From Dryocosmus kuriphilus (Eukaryota; Arthropoda; Insecta; Hymenoptera; Cynipidae), in NCBI GenBank assembly GCA_038277395.1, contig CM076193.1, positions 171,098,711 through 171,162,710 of the forward strand: a DNA stretch of 64,000 nucleotides. The letters run 5' to 3'. A program made the translations under genes and the position numbers. Under the pieces are notes generated by a model that was given only the letters and a program-made list of their open reading frames with translations, searched no databases and had not been told where the DNA came from. Below, in pieces: positions 32,563 to 43,239 of the stretch. The stretch's first letter is position 1; every line of letters starts with the position of its first letter.

Positions 32563-33247
32563 TCCAGTTTCTTCATCCATTCCTCCCCCTGACCATTTTC
32601 ATTCAGAATCCATTTAATTCTCTCTTCTGTACTCTCCCCTCCCTTTTCGTCACCTGTACATCTCTCTAACACATGCAACCATGTTTCCTTTTCATACCTA
32701 CATACTCTACATACATTCTCTTCTTCATTCATCCAATACCTGCATGCTCTAATACCCTCTCCCATTCTGAATCTCACTACTCTATTCCATTTGTTCTGCT
32801 TTTTAATTTCTTCAGGTACTCTGGTTCCCCCTGTCCCTTAACCATCCTATACCAGCTGTTGTATCTCGAATCTGCGATTTTTCCCCATCTTTCCTCCCCT
32901 TGTCTTGCCTTCATCTCTTGCTCTATTTCCTCCCACTCTCTATCCCTCACTTGCATACCACATTCACACCTCCTTTCATATCTCCCATCTTCCCATTTCG
33001 AATGCCCCACGTTACCCCTCTTCTCTTTATCCATAACCTCCCGGGCACACGCTTATGCAATTTTGCTTCCCTCTCCGTTTCTTAGTTTCTCTTCCAACTT
33101 CCAGGCTCTTTTCACTTGCCTGACCACCATTTTTTCTCGTCCTATTTCTTCCCTCAGCATATAACCTGGGCAGCTACAGCTCACTCCCATCACCCATCTC
33201 AGAAATCTCTCATGCAAACTTTCCACTCTTTTATGTTCTTTCCATCC
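32487..33247 (-). pseudogene. LINE ORF2 C-terminal region with Cys/His motif
   Basis: Downstream of RT: a weakly conserved thumb (32777-33034) and then CRVCRYEKETWLHVLERC, the C-x2-C-x7-H-x4-C element typical of LINE C-termini. The 3' end of the frame is replaced by an RE-dipeptide run from the CT microsatellite. Confidence 0.75.
32504..32556. repeat. (CT)n microsatellite
   Basis: About 53 bp of CT within the LINE 3' part. It yields an artificial Arg-Glu repeat in the minus-strand frame. Confidence 0.95.
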
Positions 33248-34197
33248 TCAAATTTCCACTCCATAGCTTAACACTAAACATACTAACACATCAAACATCC
33301 ACACTCTCATCTTCCAGTTGTCCTTAAACCTTCTTTTTCCTATACCCCATACTTGTCCCATTACTTTGCTCGCGCATTCTAATCTCTTTCTCACCTGTAG
33401 CTCGCTTCCTCCTCTCGTTTCGAACCAATACCCTAGGTAGCAAAATTTATCCACCAACTCCAGCACCATGTTATTTATCTTCCATTCGTACTCTAAACTA
33501 CCCCTTTTATTTCTGAAACACATCATCTTGGTCTTGTTCACGTTCACCGTTAAATCCTTTCCTCTTACATAGTCTTCAAACACTCTTATCAACAGATTCA
33601 TTCCTCTTTCATTATCCGCTACTAGCACTACATCATCTGCATAAGCTAGTGAATACAATTTGCCTGTTCCTAATATTATCCCCCCTTTCCCTTTCCTCTC
33701 CAACTTCTCCTCTAAATCTGCCAGAAGGATACTAAACAGAAGTGGGCTCAACGGACACTCTTGTCTGAGCCTCCTTCCTGTCCAGAATTCCTCACCTTTC
33801 TTGTCTCCTATCTTCACTCTTATCTTAGTGTGTCCACAAATATTTCTTTTATCCTCTCTACTAAACCTTCGTCTATTCCTCTCTCTTTCATGGCTGATCA
33901 CAACACCCTCCTGTTAACTGAGTCAAATTCTGCCTTAAAGTCCACAAACGATGCGACTAGTTTTCCTCTCTTCTGTCCTTGGTTCCTGTTGACCAGGTAG
34001 TTGAACAAGTAGACGTTCTCTGTGGTTCCCCTCCCTTTTCGGAAACCCATTTGATTATGTGGTATACTTCCTTTTCCTTCCATCTGTCTTTGCAACCTCC
34101 TTCTAAGCACTTCCGCATAGATTTTATATCCCACCGACATGAGTGTAATACCCCTATTTTCATCTACCCTTTTCCCCTACCCTTTCTTAATCACCGG
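33248..34197 (-). pseudogene. LINE reverse transcriptase
   Basis: Minus-strand blocks in order: VIKKG, MSVGYKIYAEVLRRRLQRQM, NQMGFRKGRGTTENVYLFNY, VASFVDFKAEFDSVNRRVL (the first catalytic Asp region, with F-V-D-F-K-A-x-F-D), RQECPLSPLLFSILLADLEE, and LAYADDVVLVADNERGM with the YADD active site. A frame change near 33900 separates the two ORFs (33898-34140 and 33248-33901). The order and motifs are those of EN-type insect LINEs. Inactive. Confidence 0.88.
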
Positions 34198-34658
34198 TAC
34201 TCCCGGTAAGAAGGTGTGAATTGAATTTGATTAATGTGCGAACAAATATTGTCGAATTTCAAACTTTTTGAATACCTAATCAATTCCGTTTTTAAAATAT
34301 GCGTTTTAATTCCTATTAGTGGAAAAGGATTGTGCCTCACTTTAGTTCTGTTTAATGTGTGCGAAAGTTTGAACACATTTTAATTCTTTGACAATGTAAG
34401 AAACTGAAATCAATCTAATCCTATGTAATGTCATGAGCCAACCTCAAAAGTTGTACTCAATTTAATTCTCTCTATGAAGGATTAATTGTCAACATTTTAA
34501 TCTTGAACAATTCGTTTAACTAAAAATGCATCCAATCTAATCTCGATCAATACAAATATTGATGAATTTAAAACGTTTTGAATTCCTAACTAATTCCGTT
34601 TTTGAAATTTTTCGTCCGCATTCTAATTCAGTTTAATTGGAAGCTTCTTACCGGGCTA
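34198..34658. mobile_element. 457-bp MITE (34200-34656) with TA duplication
   Basis: Ends CTCCCGGTAAGAAG and the complement CTTCTTACCGGGC. TA at 34198-34199 and 34657-34658. Removing it plus one TA restores the LINE frame at LVPVIKKG. The arms are inverted for about 120 bp with shared GGAATTAGTTAGGAATTCAA-like blocks. Noncoding. Tc1/mariner-type by target. Confidence 0.85.
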
Positions 34659-34827
34659 CCAGCCCTGTCTTCCATTCCTCCGGCCGTTCTTCTCCTTTCC
34701 ACATCTTATTACATATCCTCCATATTTCATCCCTCATCCCAATCGCCTCATTTACCTCATCCATACTAATCGCGTTTACTTTATCCTCGTCCCCATCTGC
34801 TACCTTTCTCCCTTCTCCCTTTAACCT

Positions 34828-35487
34828 TTATTCCAAACCACCCAGCGGCTCCTTAAAGTGCTTTTTCCATTCTTTTATTCCTATTTCTTCATTTATATCG
34901 TCCCTTCCTCCTCTTTCAATATTTATCACTTCCCATTCCCTCCCTTCTTTTACTGCTCTCTGTACCTCTTCCATGTACCTTTCTTTCTCCTTCTGTCTTT
35001 TCTCCTTTATCATCCTTCGTGCTCCCTCTTTCTCCTGTGGAGTTCTCCTTTTTCCATTTCCCCTTTCCTCCATTTTCTTATGCTCTCCTTCATCATATCT
35101 TTACTTTCCGTGCATTCGTCATCCCACCAACCTCTCCTAAGCCCCTCTTCTATTTCTATCGGTCTCACCTCTTTCCTTACCTTACCAAGCATTCTTTTTA
35201 GTTTTCCTAGCAGCGTGTCTACTCCTTCCTCTTCCAAACCCCCTATCTCCTCGTTTTCTATTTTTTTTACTAAATTCTCTTAAGTTTTCCTCCCCCCAGC
35301 TATACATTTTCAATTTTATTTCTCCCTTTCTTTTTCTCTTCCCCCTATTGAACTTTTGGCCACCAGACCTCATTGTCGCGATCACCGGAAAATGTTCTGA
35401 GTCTATCACGTTGCCCACTTCTATTCTTACCATCAGTTTCCTTATTCCTTCTTTTGACAGAATATAATCTATTACGGTATCCCCTAT
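34828..35487 (-). pseudogene. LINE ORF2, end of endonuclease and linker
   Basis: Resumes with GDTVIDYILSKEG, then DSEHFPVIATM: the conserved S/T-x-I-D-Y and SDH-like (here SEHFPV) ends of the endonuclease. A long charged linker (KEKERYMEEVQRAVKEGREW) leads towards the reverse transcriptase. Stop codons and frame changes are frequent. The segment up to 34658 links to the RT. Confidence 0.75.
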
Positions 35488-36439
35488 TAGACCGGGAGAT
35501 AGTGACAGATTTTGATCTCCGATTTCATAACGCATGCCTTTTTAAGGGTTGATAATTAACCCTAAGATAACGAAAATAAAAAGGTTTTTAACCGATGCAC
35601 GCTTGCAGGTCATAATCAAAATTGCATTATTACTTGTGAAAAAATTTAGTCATTTTCTGTGATATTATATTGCCTGCCTAGGTAAAATAAGGTAGTTTAA
35701 ACAAATTTAAGATCTAATTATTAAAGGCATGCAACCCGGAGTAGGCCAAAGGGCTTTGAGGGTCACGTAAGAAAGAAAAAAAAGTAAGGAATTTTCGTGT
35801 TTTCAAATTGCATGCCGATGTAAAGAACTAAGGTTTTAATAAAAAAAAAACACTGGAAAAATTGGCATGCACCCCTCTTTGGACCAAGTGTGGAAAATTT
35901 CTGGAAAATCGTGTAAACATTTACAACAGATTTTCCGTGAAGTCAAATTACATGCCATTTTAAGGATACATAATTTTTATAATTTATCACGATTAGGGAA
36001 AATTGGCTTGAGCAACAGGATGTTGCAAAATAGAGGCATGCATGAAAAATGTTGCACAAAATATTTTGCAATTTTCCGTGACTTTCTTTTGCATACTGTT
36101 TTGTATTTCATAAAAAAATATTCTTTCAGGTTTATATGATGAATGGCATGCATATAGCTCCAGCCCAACATAAAAAAAAATTTTTTAATTAAGAAACAGA
36201 AATTTTGTATGTGAAAAAAGAAACTGCAAATTTACATGAGTTCATGTTGCATGCCACTTTGTATTTCGTTTGGAAATATTATTTTAAGCTAAAGCAAATA
36301 ATGGAATGCATGTTGCTTAAGCTTAATAACATTAATAAATTTTGAAAAATGTTAATGTATGTGTAACGCTAATATATGTATTTATAATGCTTCACATAAG
36401 TTTTAAATAAATCTAATTAATACCTATATAACAAAGAGT

Positions 36440-37420
36440 GACCGCAAAAATCGCCTTTCTTTGGGCAGTTGTTTTTGGGAATATAGGGGGTCAAAGGTCA
36501 TCAACGAATTAGTGAATGTGCCTAAAAACGTGAATTTTACGTCACTTTGATGAGTCAAAATAACCTACTCTAGGGGTTTCTGGGATGTTGAACACGAATC
36601 TGAAGTCAGATTTTTTAAATTCAGAATGTCCGATCCAATATGGCAGACTATGCATTGTGGTCTCATACAAGTATTATTATTATAGCAGAATCTTGTTTGG
36701 TAGCTCGAGTCATTTATCTTAGATTTTTAGGGTCGCTGAACACGAATCGGAAGTCAGATTTGTGTTTAGCGACCCTAAAAATCTAACAAGAGTGACTCTT
36801 GAAATGCAGAACAGGATTCCGATATAATAATACTTTATAGGCTAATTCATTGCTCGAAATTAGCTAATTTACACAGGCCTATTACTGTGTGTAAGGTTGA
36901 TAAATAATCCAGTAAGTACAAATGCATATAATTACTTTATTGGTAAAGTTAGTCAGACTTGGACAAACATTGCCCGTTTGTACAGTTAAAAGCATGTATG
37001 CCTTATGTTTGGTAAGTAGGTCCAAAAATGAAAATGGCATCAACTCTATACGTTTGTATGAACCATGTCAATGCAAGCACACGTCAGAGTTCATACCACG
37101 TTCATACAAACGTATAGAGTTGACGCCATTTTCATTTTGGACCTGCTTCCCAAAACATAAGGCATACATGCTTTTGACTGTCATAACCATTTCCACTTTC
37201 AGGGAACGACTGACTCCCTCGTCAGTTCACGCTTCGTTCTCGCGTCGTAGCCTCTCTCCCCACTCGCATAACGCCTCACTCTCAACTCACTATACTACCT
37301 AGGTAGAGCCTACAACTTTTATAGTACATATCAGCCATATTGGATCGGCCATTGCGAATTCGGAAAACCCTAGAGTAGGTTATTTTGACTCATCAAAGTG
37401 ACGTAAAATTCACGTTTTGA
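36440..37420. repeat. Nested palindromic region
   Basis: Outer arms 36531-36576 and 37368-37414 (CGTGAATTTTACGTCACTTT against AAAGTGACGTAAAATTCACG) and an inner, nearly perfect ~90-bp palindrome (36979-37070 against 37090-37185, AAGCATGTATGCCTTATG / CATAAGGCATACATGCTT). A third, shorter pair (GAACACGAATCxGAAGTCAG at 36591 and 36738) is direct. Probably a foldback element within the larger one. Confidence 0.75.
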
Positions 37421-37999
37421 AGCTATGGTCAAATGAAAATTGTACGCTATTTATTGCGTTCCAACACGGAGTCATAGAATGCGATACATTGCGGTTTTAT
37501 GATGAAAAGATCGCTTCCGTATCAAGTGAGGAGCACCGTGACAGGACCGTATCACATCAATGCTTCTTAATGCTTCTTTTATTTATGATTAATATATTGC
37601 GATAAATACCTACAATTACTTGAACTATTTGAAACAATGAAATTGCACAACTATTGTAGTTAATTGTTCCACAAACCTAATTAATTTTTGGGCACTTTTG
37701 ATCCACTTTTTTTAAAATTTATTAATGTCGAGCTTAAGCCATTGTTTGTTTCAGCCTAAAATAATATTTCCTAACGAAATACAAAGCGGAATACAACATA
37801 AAGTCACGGAAATTTTCAGTTTTTTTTTAAATACGAAATTTCTGTTTTGTTACATTTTTTGAACATTTTTTCTATGTTGGGCTGGAGCTACATACATGCC
37901 ATTTTTCTTATAAACTTGAAATAATATTTTATAATAAAATACAAAATGGAATGCAAAACAAAGACACGAAAATTTTCCGAATATTTGGATATATATATA

Positions 38000-38640
38000 T
38001 TATCCGAATATTGGATTTGCATCAGGAGATTGTGAAGGCCAGTCCAAGGTCACGACGTCATTTTCCGCTTTCCAGCTCGTGCAGAGGTGACTGCGATGTT
38101 TAGGGTCGTTGTCCTCTTGAAGGACCCATACCTCATTGTTGGCTCCAAACATCTTTCTTGCAGACTTCAGAAAACCATGTTTGTAGATTTTGACCATTCT
38201 TTGAGCATTCAGGTTCTCAGTAAAAAGCTCTAAACAGCCAAAACCGCGCTGTGAGAAGCATCCTCAAACATGGACCTTTATGGGGTGTTTAACAGTTCGC
38301 TGGAGGAACCGCTCACCACAGCCTGACCAGGCACGTTTTATGGGAACCCATGCCCAAAAGGACGCTTCGTCGGAAAAAATGACATTTGACCAATCGCGAT
38401 CATTATTTTCCGTAGCCCATGACAAACGTTTTTGCATGTGAACCTCTGAGAGCAGGGGTTTCTGCCTTGTGCTACGGTACTGCACAATGCCTCAGCTAAT
38501 CTGCGGCTTATGGTGTTTATACTAACCTCTAGTCCCTTCGCCGCTAGCTTAGCTTTGGCTTCGCGCAGCCGCAGAGCTGGGTTGCGCTTGAACAATGCGA
38601 TGATCGTCTTATCTTTCTGACTCGATGTTGCTCGCATTTC
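38000..38640 (-). pseudogene. Tc1-like transposase fragment
   Basis: Minus strand in order: the end of the HTH (ALRLREAKAKLAAKGLEVS, ISRRLAEA), the first catalytic block VIFSDEASFWAW, then LQEDNDPKHRSHL with the second Asp and LDWPSQSPDANPI leading to the third acidic residue (DD34E, the final E lost at the truncation near 38000). There is a frame change near 38480, and a TGA replaces the W of the HV-WGCFS motif at about 38263. No terminal repeats were recognised. The copy is truncated at both ends. Confidence 0.85.
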
Positions 38641-38789
38641 TCCTCTTCCCGGCAGATCGTCGACTGTCTGTCAGCGGCTGAGTACGAAAGATATGGTCCG
38701 TGTTTATTGGTGCACAAAAACACAGCCTCAAAACATTTAGGGTATATAGCACTCATTGCGCAATCTTGTGCAATATCTGACACTTCGAA

Positions 38790-39560
38790 CGAGAATGAAG
38801 CGAATCAGCGGTTCCGTCTTAGCCCTTCAAACGTACAGTCAAGCCAAAAAGGAAAGGAAAAAAAATCTTTGAAACTTTTCGAGAAAACGCCCCTGGTGAA
38901 AAAAATTTCTACAACAAACTACAACGTTCTACGAAAACGTCGTTTTCATAGATGATTGTAGAAAATTGTAGATTTTTTAATAGTTCCGCTTAGAAAACTA
39001 CAGATTTTTATGAAAAATAACCATTTTGAAAGAATAATAATGAGTTTTTATGATTTTATATGAAAAATAAATATTTACTAGGAAAATTTATTACAATCTA
39101 CAGCAACAATAGTACATTATGCATCGGGGAGTCAAACATTGCCGTCCGCGAGTGAGGACGGCGTTTGACTCCAAGATGCATACGATACTTTATGCAAAGA
39201 GAGGACGTTATTTCACGTCATTCACGGGAACGAGAATCAAATATACGCCTCCCCCCTCGAGATCTATGTACGCACATGTAACGCATGCAAGTTCCGACAA
39301 GTCAGCCGCATCGTGTTGATACTAACCTCTAATACTACATACATGCGCTACTACTCTGACCAACAAACATCAGGCATTCATCGCAGGCATGCGCGTCAAC
39401 TCCATACAAGTTTTTAAACACTATCGCGCATGTGCAAGAAACAATTATGTTCTTATTGCCGTCCTTGGACGATGAAAATCCCCTCTCCTAAATATTGCTC
39501 ATTTTGGACATTGGCGAGGCGCGTACCTTGTCTTGTGGAACAGACTGCATCACAGAAAAA
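38790..39560. other. Interior of the 4.2-kb element, no gene
   Basis: Contains a hairpin at 39129-39175 (AGTCAAACATTGCCGTCC against GGACGGCGTTTGACT) and otherwise nothing recognised. Confidence 0.5.
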
Positions 39561-39727
39561 GACTAAATTTTTTCACAAATAACAATGCGATTTTCATTAT
39601 GACCTGCAAGCGTGCATCGGTTAAAAACTTTTTTATTTTCGCTATCTTAGGGTTAATTATCAGCCTTTAAAAAGGCATGCGGTATAAAATCGGAGACCAA
39701 AATGTGTCACCATTTCCCGGTCTATAT

Positions 39728-40345
39728 ACCCGCGTACTTATATTCACCTTCTTCATCCCCCTTTGTATTGCAATTACAAATGAACCATCCCGCCTCTCCC
39801 TCCAAGTCCAGCAGCCTTCTTCCCTCCCTGTCCGTCTCCTTTTGTTTCGAGTTTCTTATGAACACCTCCTTTTCTCTATCCAATACCTCTCCCCCTTGTT
39901 CCCCTGGCCCTTCATTCAAATCTTCTCATATTAGAACCAGCCTGTCTTCTTTTTCCTCTGTCCATTTCCTTATTGTTTTCAATCCTTCCTCTTCTCCTCT
40001 TCTTCTGTACACGCATACCACATCCACAATAACTTTTCCTAATTTTATTCTTCTAGTCATTGTTCCTTCCTTTTCATCTATATACTCTTCCTTCTCATCC
40101 TGTACCACCATTTCCTTTCTTATCCCTGACAACATGCCCCCCATTCCTCTCCCTTTCACGTGCTCCTTTCTCGCTGCTTGAATCTTCCATTCATATGCTT
40201 TCGGTAATATTTTTTTCATACCTTTCCACTCCTTCTCATTCACCCACATCTCATTCATTATTATCACATCCCAGTTCTGCACTTCTCCCAAAAATCCCTT
40301 ATCCTTGTTTGTTAATCCTGATACATTCCAGAACGCTACTTTCAC
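39728..40345 (-). pseudogene. LINE ORF2 endonuclease, N-terminal part
   Basis: Starts MKVAFWNVSGLTNKDKGFLG, then WDVIIMNEMWVNEKEW: the apurinic-type endonuclease N-terminus, with N in FWNVSGL and E in the N-E-x-W block as catalytic/metal residues. Another frame (39722-39919) continues with GDEEGEYKYAGI, where the 4.2-kb element cuts in. The second half lies at 35487. The protein would nick the target for reverse transcription, but here it is frameshifted and split. Confidence 0.8.
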
Positions 40346-40373
40346 TTCGCTCCTTTTGCTTTTCTCTTCTAAA

Positions 40374-40699
40374 TATTATTTTTTCTTTTTTATTATTTTT
40401 TTATCTTATTATATTTTTATTCTTTATATTAATAAGATATATAAATATAAATAATAATAATATATTGATACGTATATAATTATATATAATTTGAAATATT
40501 TCTTATTTTATTATTTCTCTTCAAGAAGTTCGACATCAAATTTTCAATTTTCTTTTTTCAAATTGAATTTAATATTAATTTCAAAAATAAAATAAAATTA
40601 AAGATGTAATAATTTGTACTTTTTTATTATGGTTTTACTTTATTTTTACTTTATTATATTTTTGTTTTTTACATTAATAAAATACATAAATCATAATAA
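40374..40699. repeat. AT-rich satellite block between two LINE copies
   Basis: The unit start at 40503 is uninterrupted through TATAATTTGAAATATTTC, giving the empty-site form of the TA target used by the foldback element at 30249. Confidence 0.85.
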
Positions 40700-42525
40700 G
40701 GCTTCCGTTTCCGGCGCTGATAGTGATGGGACGGGTGTAGGAATTTGAGCGATCGTTTTGGCTTTGGCGGTGAATAAGTGTTGTGTGGAGTGAAAAAGAG
40801 GGTTGTGAGTAGAGTTATGGCAGAAGGTATGTGGGAGGAATCAGTGGGAGGTTCGCGGAAGGTGAAAGAAGGGAAAAAGTGAGAAAAAATGGTGCATGCT
40901 GCAGAGTGAGGTTAGGTTTCAAGTTAGTTAGTTACGTTAGTTAGTTTGGTGGACAGAGAGTAGGGTAGTGCAGTTGTACGAGACTGGGGTAACAGGCCGA
41001 TTACGAAGAGACCAAGGCAACCGAACGCTAGAGGGCAATACATGCCCGAAGAAGGGAATTAGAGACTGGACCCAGTGTGCAATGAGTGAAGCGGCGAGCC
41101 GGGCAGGCGGGGCTAGTGGGGGCGACGCAGAGAGGTTAGAGTTTGGTAAGTCAATTGATAAGATGTTAGAGTCAAGTAAGGACATGGATAAGGCATTAGA
41201 TAAGACAAAAGATACAATGGAAAATATGTTCCGAGAGTTAGAGAAGGTAGTGAGTAGAGGGCTAGCGGAAGAGAAGGAACATGGGAGGACAACAGAGGGG
41301 ATATTCATAAAGATAAAAGAGAAATGGGAGAAATGGGAAAAGTGCTGAAAGAAAGAGAAAGAAAAAGTGTGGCAAAAATTAGAGAGGATGGAGGAGGAAC
41401 AGAGAAAAAAGCAGGAAGAGGGGAGAAAGGTGATAAGGCAGGTAGAAGAGAAGGTGCGTAACTTAGAATGCAGAGCTGAACGTCAAGAGAATCGTGAGGA
41501 AATAGGTAGAGGGGACGAGGAAGAGGGAGATGTGAACTTGAGAGAGGAGAATGAGAGAATGAAATGTAGAGTACGTGGGTTAGAAAGGAAAATGGAGGGG
41601 TTAGAAAGGAAAATGGAGGGGTTTGAAAGGGAAAAGAAAAGAAGAAATGTCGTTATAAAAGGATTGCAAGTAGAAAGAAAAACGGGAAAGAAGGAGGTAG
41701 AAAACCTTTTGAGGGACATAGGGGCAAATGTCAGGGTACAGGAGATAAAGGGGATGGGCAAAAAGACAGGAGAAAAAGCGAGGGTGTACGTAGTCAAACT
41801 GGGAAGTGAAGTGGAGAGGAGAGAGGTAATGAGGAAAAAGAAGGTGCTTAGGGGAAGAAAAGAAAGAATTGATGAAGATATGACATGGAGGGAGAGAAGG
41901 AAAAGATGGTTAATAGGAGAGAGGGCTTGGGAGGAGAGGAGAAAAGGGAATAGAGTTTGGTTTGGGAGAGACATTTTGTGGGTGAATGAGACGGTGTGAA
42001 TGTGGGACGAAGAGAGAGAGGAGTTGAAAATAGGTGAGCGATCTCAAGGTCGAAGGGGAGCAGAGGTGACTAAGAACAGAGTAGAAGCGCCGCGGTTTGC
42101 GAACGAAATAAGAGGGAAAATTTGGGGAGAAGGGAAAGAGAGTGCGGAAAAGGGATTAAAGTAGTTTTTTGGAATGTGCTAGGGATGGATGAAGAAATTG
42201 GAAAGGCTGAGAGAAAGAGCAGTTCATACAGGGTAGAGAAGAGCCAAAATGATTCGTATAAAGGCAAAAGAAAAGTCAGTAGAGTCGAGGATTAATGTAC
42301 GAGTACCATCAATAGAATGGAAATGGCGAAGGAAACGAAAGCCCAAGGTCTTGACCGGCAGTGCGTAGATTTAGATTAGAGATTAAAAAGTTATTTACAT
42401 ATAGGTAGGATAAGGTAGGAATAAGTATTTGTAAAATCTGCGCTTGATGTAAAGATGTGATGGTTATGTAATGACTCTCAAACCCGTTAAAGGGAGAGAG
42501 TATAAATAAACGAACGAACATATGT
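40700..42525 (+). mobile_element. LINE copy with 5' end, ORF1 and 3' end, ORF2 deleted
   Basis: Begins GGCTTCCGTTTCCGGCG and ends ...GGGAGAGAGTATAAATAAACG. The first ~20 codons of ORF2 are present at about 42162 (VVFWNVLGM-like). The sequence then jumps to the 3' UTR, so an internal deletion removed endonuclease and RT. TAAAT-ATAATAA on both sides may be the target duplication in the satellite. Confidence 0.8.
40968..41999 (+). pseudogene. LINE ORF1 protein (coiled coil, RNA-binding type)
   Basis: Two ORFs in one frame (40968-41348 and 41367-41999) separated by a TGA at 41346. The N-terminal part is Gly/Ala-rich with DRTKD-like helices. The second has an extended coiled coil (VEEKVRNLECRAERQENREE, LERKMEGLERKMEGFEREKK), then RRNVVIKGLQVE and VENLLRDIGANVRVQEIKG and ends with WLIGERAWEERRKGNRVWFG. 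That order (coiled coil, RRM-like, C-terminal domain) is the layout of L1-like/insect LINE ORF1 proteins that coat the RNA. A better copy of the fragment at 12.3-13.3 kb. Confidence 0.8.
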
Positions 42526-42780
42526 AAATAATAATAATATATAAGTGTATCGTTTGAAATATTTATTATTTTATTATTTCTGTTCAAGAAGTTCTACATC
42601 TTTTCAATTTTCTTTTTTAAAATTCAATTTAATACTACTTTCGAAAATAAAAAAAAAAAATACAAATTCAGAAAGTAAAAATATTTATAATAATTTCTAC
42701 TTTCTTCTTATTTTTTTTACTTTTTTTAATTTTTATTTTATTTATTTTTTATTTGTTAAATAAATAGAATACACTGTAAA
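42526..42780. repeat. AT-rich satellite, right block
   Basis: Last recognisable unit (marker at 42563), ending in T-rich sequence. Confidence 0.8.
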
Positions 42781-43235
42781 AATCATAAAGCATCGGTCAC
42801 AGGGTTGTTGTATTTATAAAAAATGGCACCAAATTCAACCAATGGAAAAAGTCATTTTTGGACTATAGGCTTTTCACTGGTCGCCGCCATGATGGATTGA
42901 CATTTTCAGTCACTTTTTGTATTTGAAAGTTTCAAATGGCAACTTTTACTGTCATTAGTTGGTTTTTAAATTATTTTATTTTTAACATCTTCAAAATTCA
43001 AAATCGTCAATTTTGAAAACTTGAATCTGGAATCTTGAAGGGCTTGAAGGGGTTAAGTAGGTTTATATAAAAGGTGGGGGCCCCACAAAAGTTAGGTTAC
43101 GTTACTGGTAGGGACAGATTGCACTTTCGAATCGATTGGTGGAAAAAATGGGAAAAGGTTAAACAGAGCCATTTTTTTTTTTCAGAGTTCAATCAATTTT
43201 AAATTTGACCATCAAATGTGAAGCTGACCACCAAA
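42781..43235. other. Noncoding with dispersed-repeat pieces
   Basis: 42880-43105 is the inverse counterpart of 28998-29100. 43115-43260 (TTTxxAATCGATTGGT, GGGAAAAGGTTAAA, CAAACAAGCTCATAA) recurs in the same orientation at 47320-47460. Confidence 0.6.
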
Positions 43236-43239
43236 CAAG

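Larger units (their letters stand above)
35485..39727. mobile_element. 4.2-kb inverted-repeat DNA element (35488-39724) inside the LINE
   Basis: The ends TAGACCGGG and CCCGGTCTA are flanked by TAT (35485-35487 and 39725-39727); a TA reading of the duplication is equally possible. The left arm extends to about 36340 and is matched in inverse by 39560-39724 and, after an insertion, by 37690-37985. Repeated GCATGC motifs stud the left arm (35728, 35812, 35865, 36037, 36145, 36250). There is no transposase of its own. The interior holds a palindromic element (36440-37420) and Tc1 remains (38000-38640). Confidence 0.75.
32340..40373 (-). mobile_element. LINE retrotransposon, minus strand, interrupted by two DNA elements
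   Basis: Reads from about 40373 down to 32340. It starts at ORF2 (endonuclease) and ends with the family 3' end (reverse complement ...GGGAGAGAGTATAAACAAA, also seen at 42490-42520). Endonuclease, reverse transcriptase and a C-terminal Cys/His motif are present in pieces. The insertions are a 457-bp MITE (34200-34656) and a 4.2-kb inverted-repeat element (35488-39724). Without them the copy is about 3.3 kb and lacks ORF1. AAATATT on both outer sides may be its target duplication in the satellite. Confidence 0.85.

Noticed and set aside
34637..35283. Long plus-strand Ser/Phe-rich ORFs (also 32673-33164 and 39702-40181)
   Set aside because: Antisense of the minus-strand LINE coding sequence.
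41483..41974. 163-codon minus-strand ORF
   Set aside because: Antisense of the LINE ORF1 at 41367-41999.
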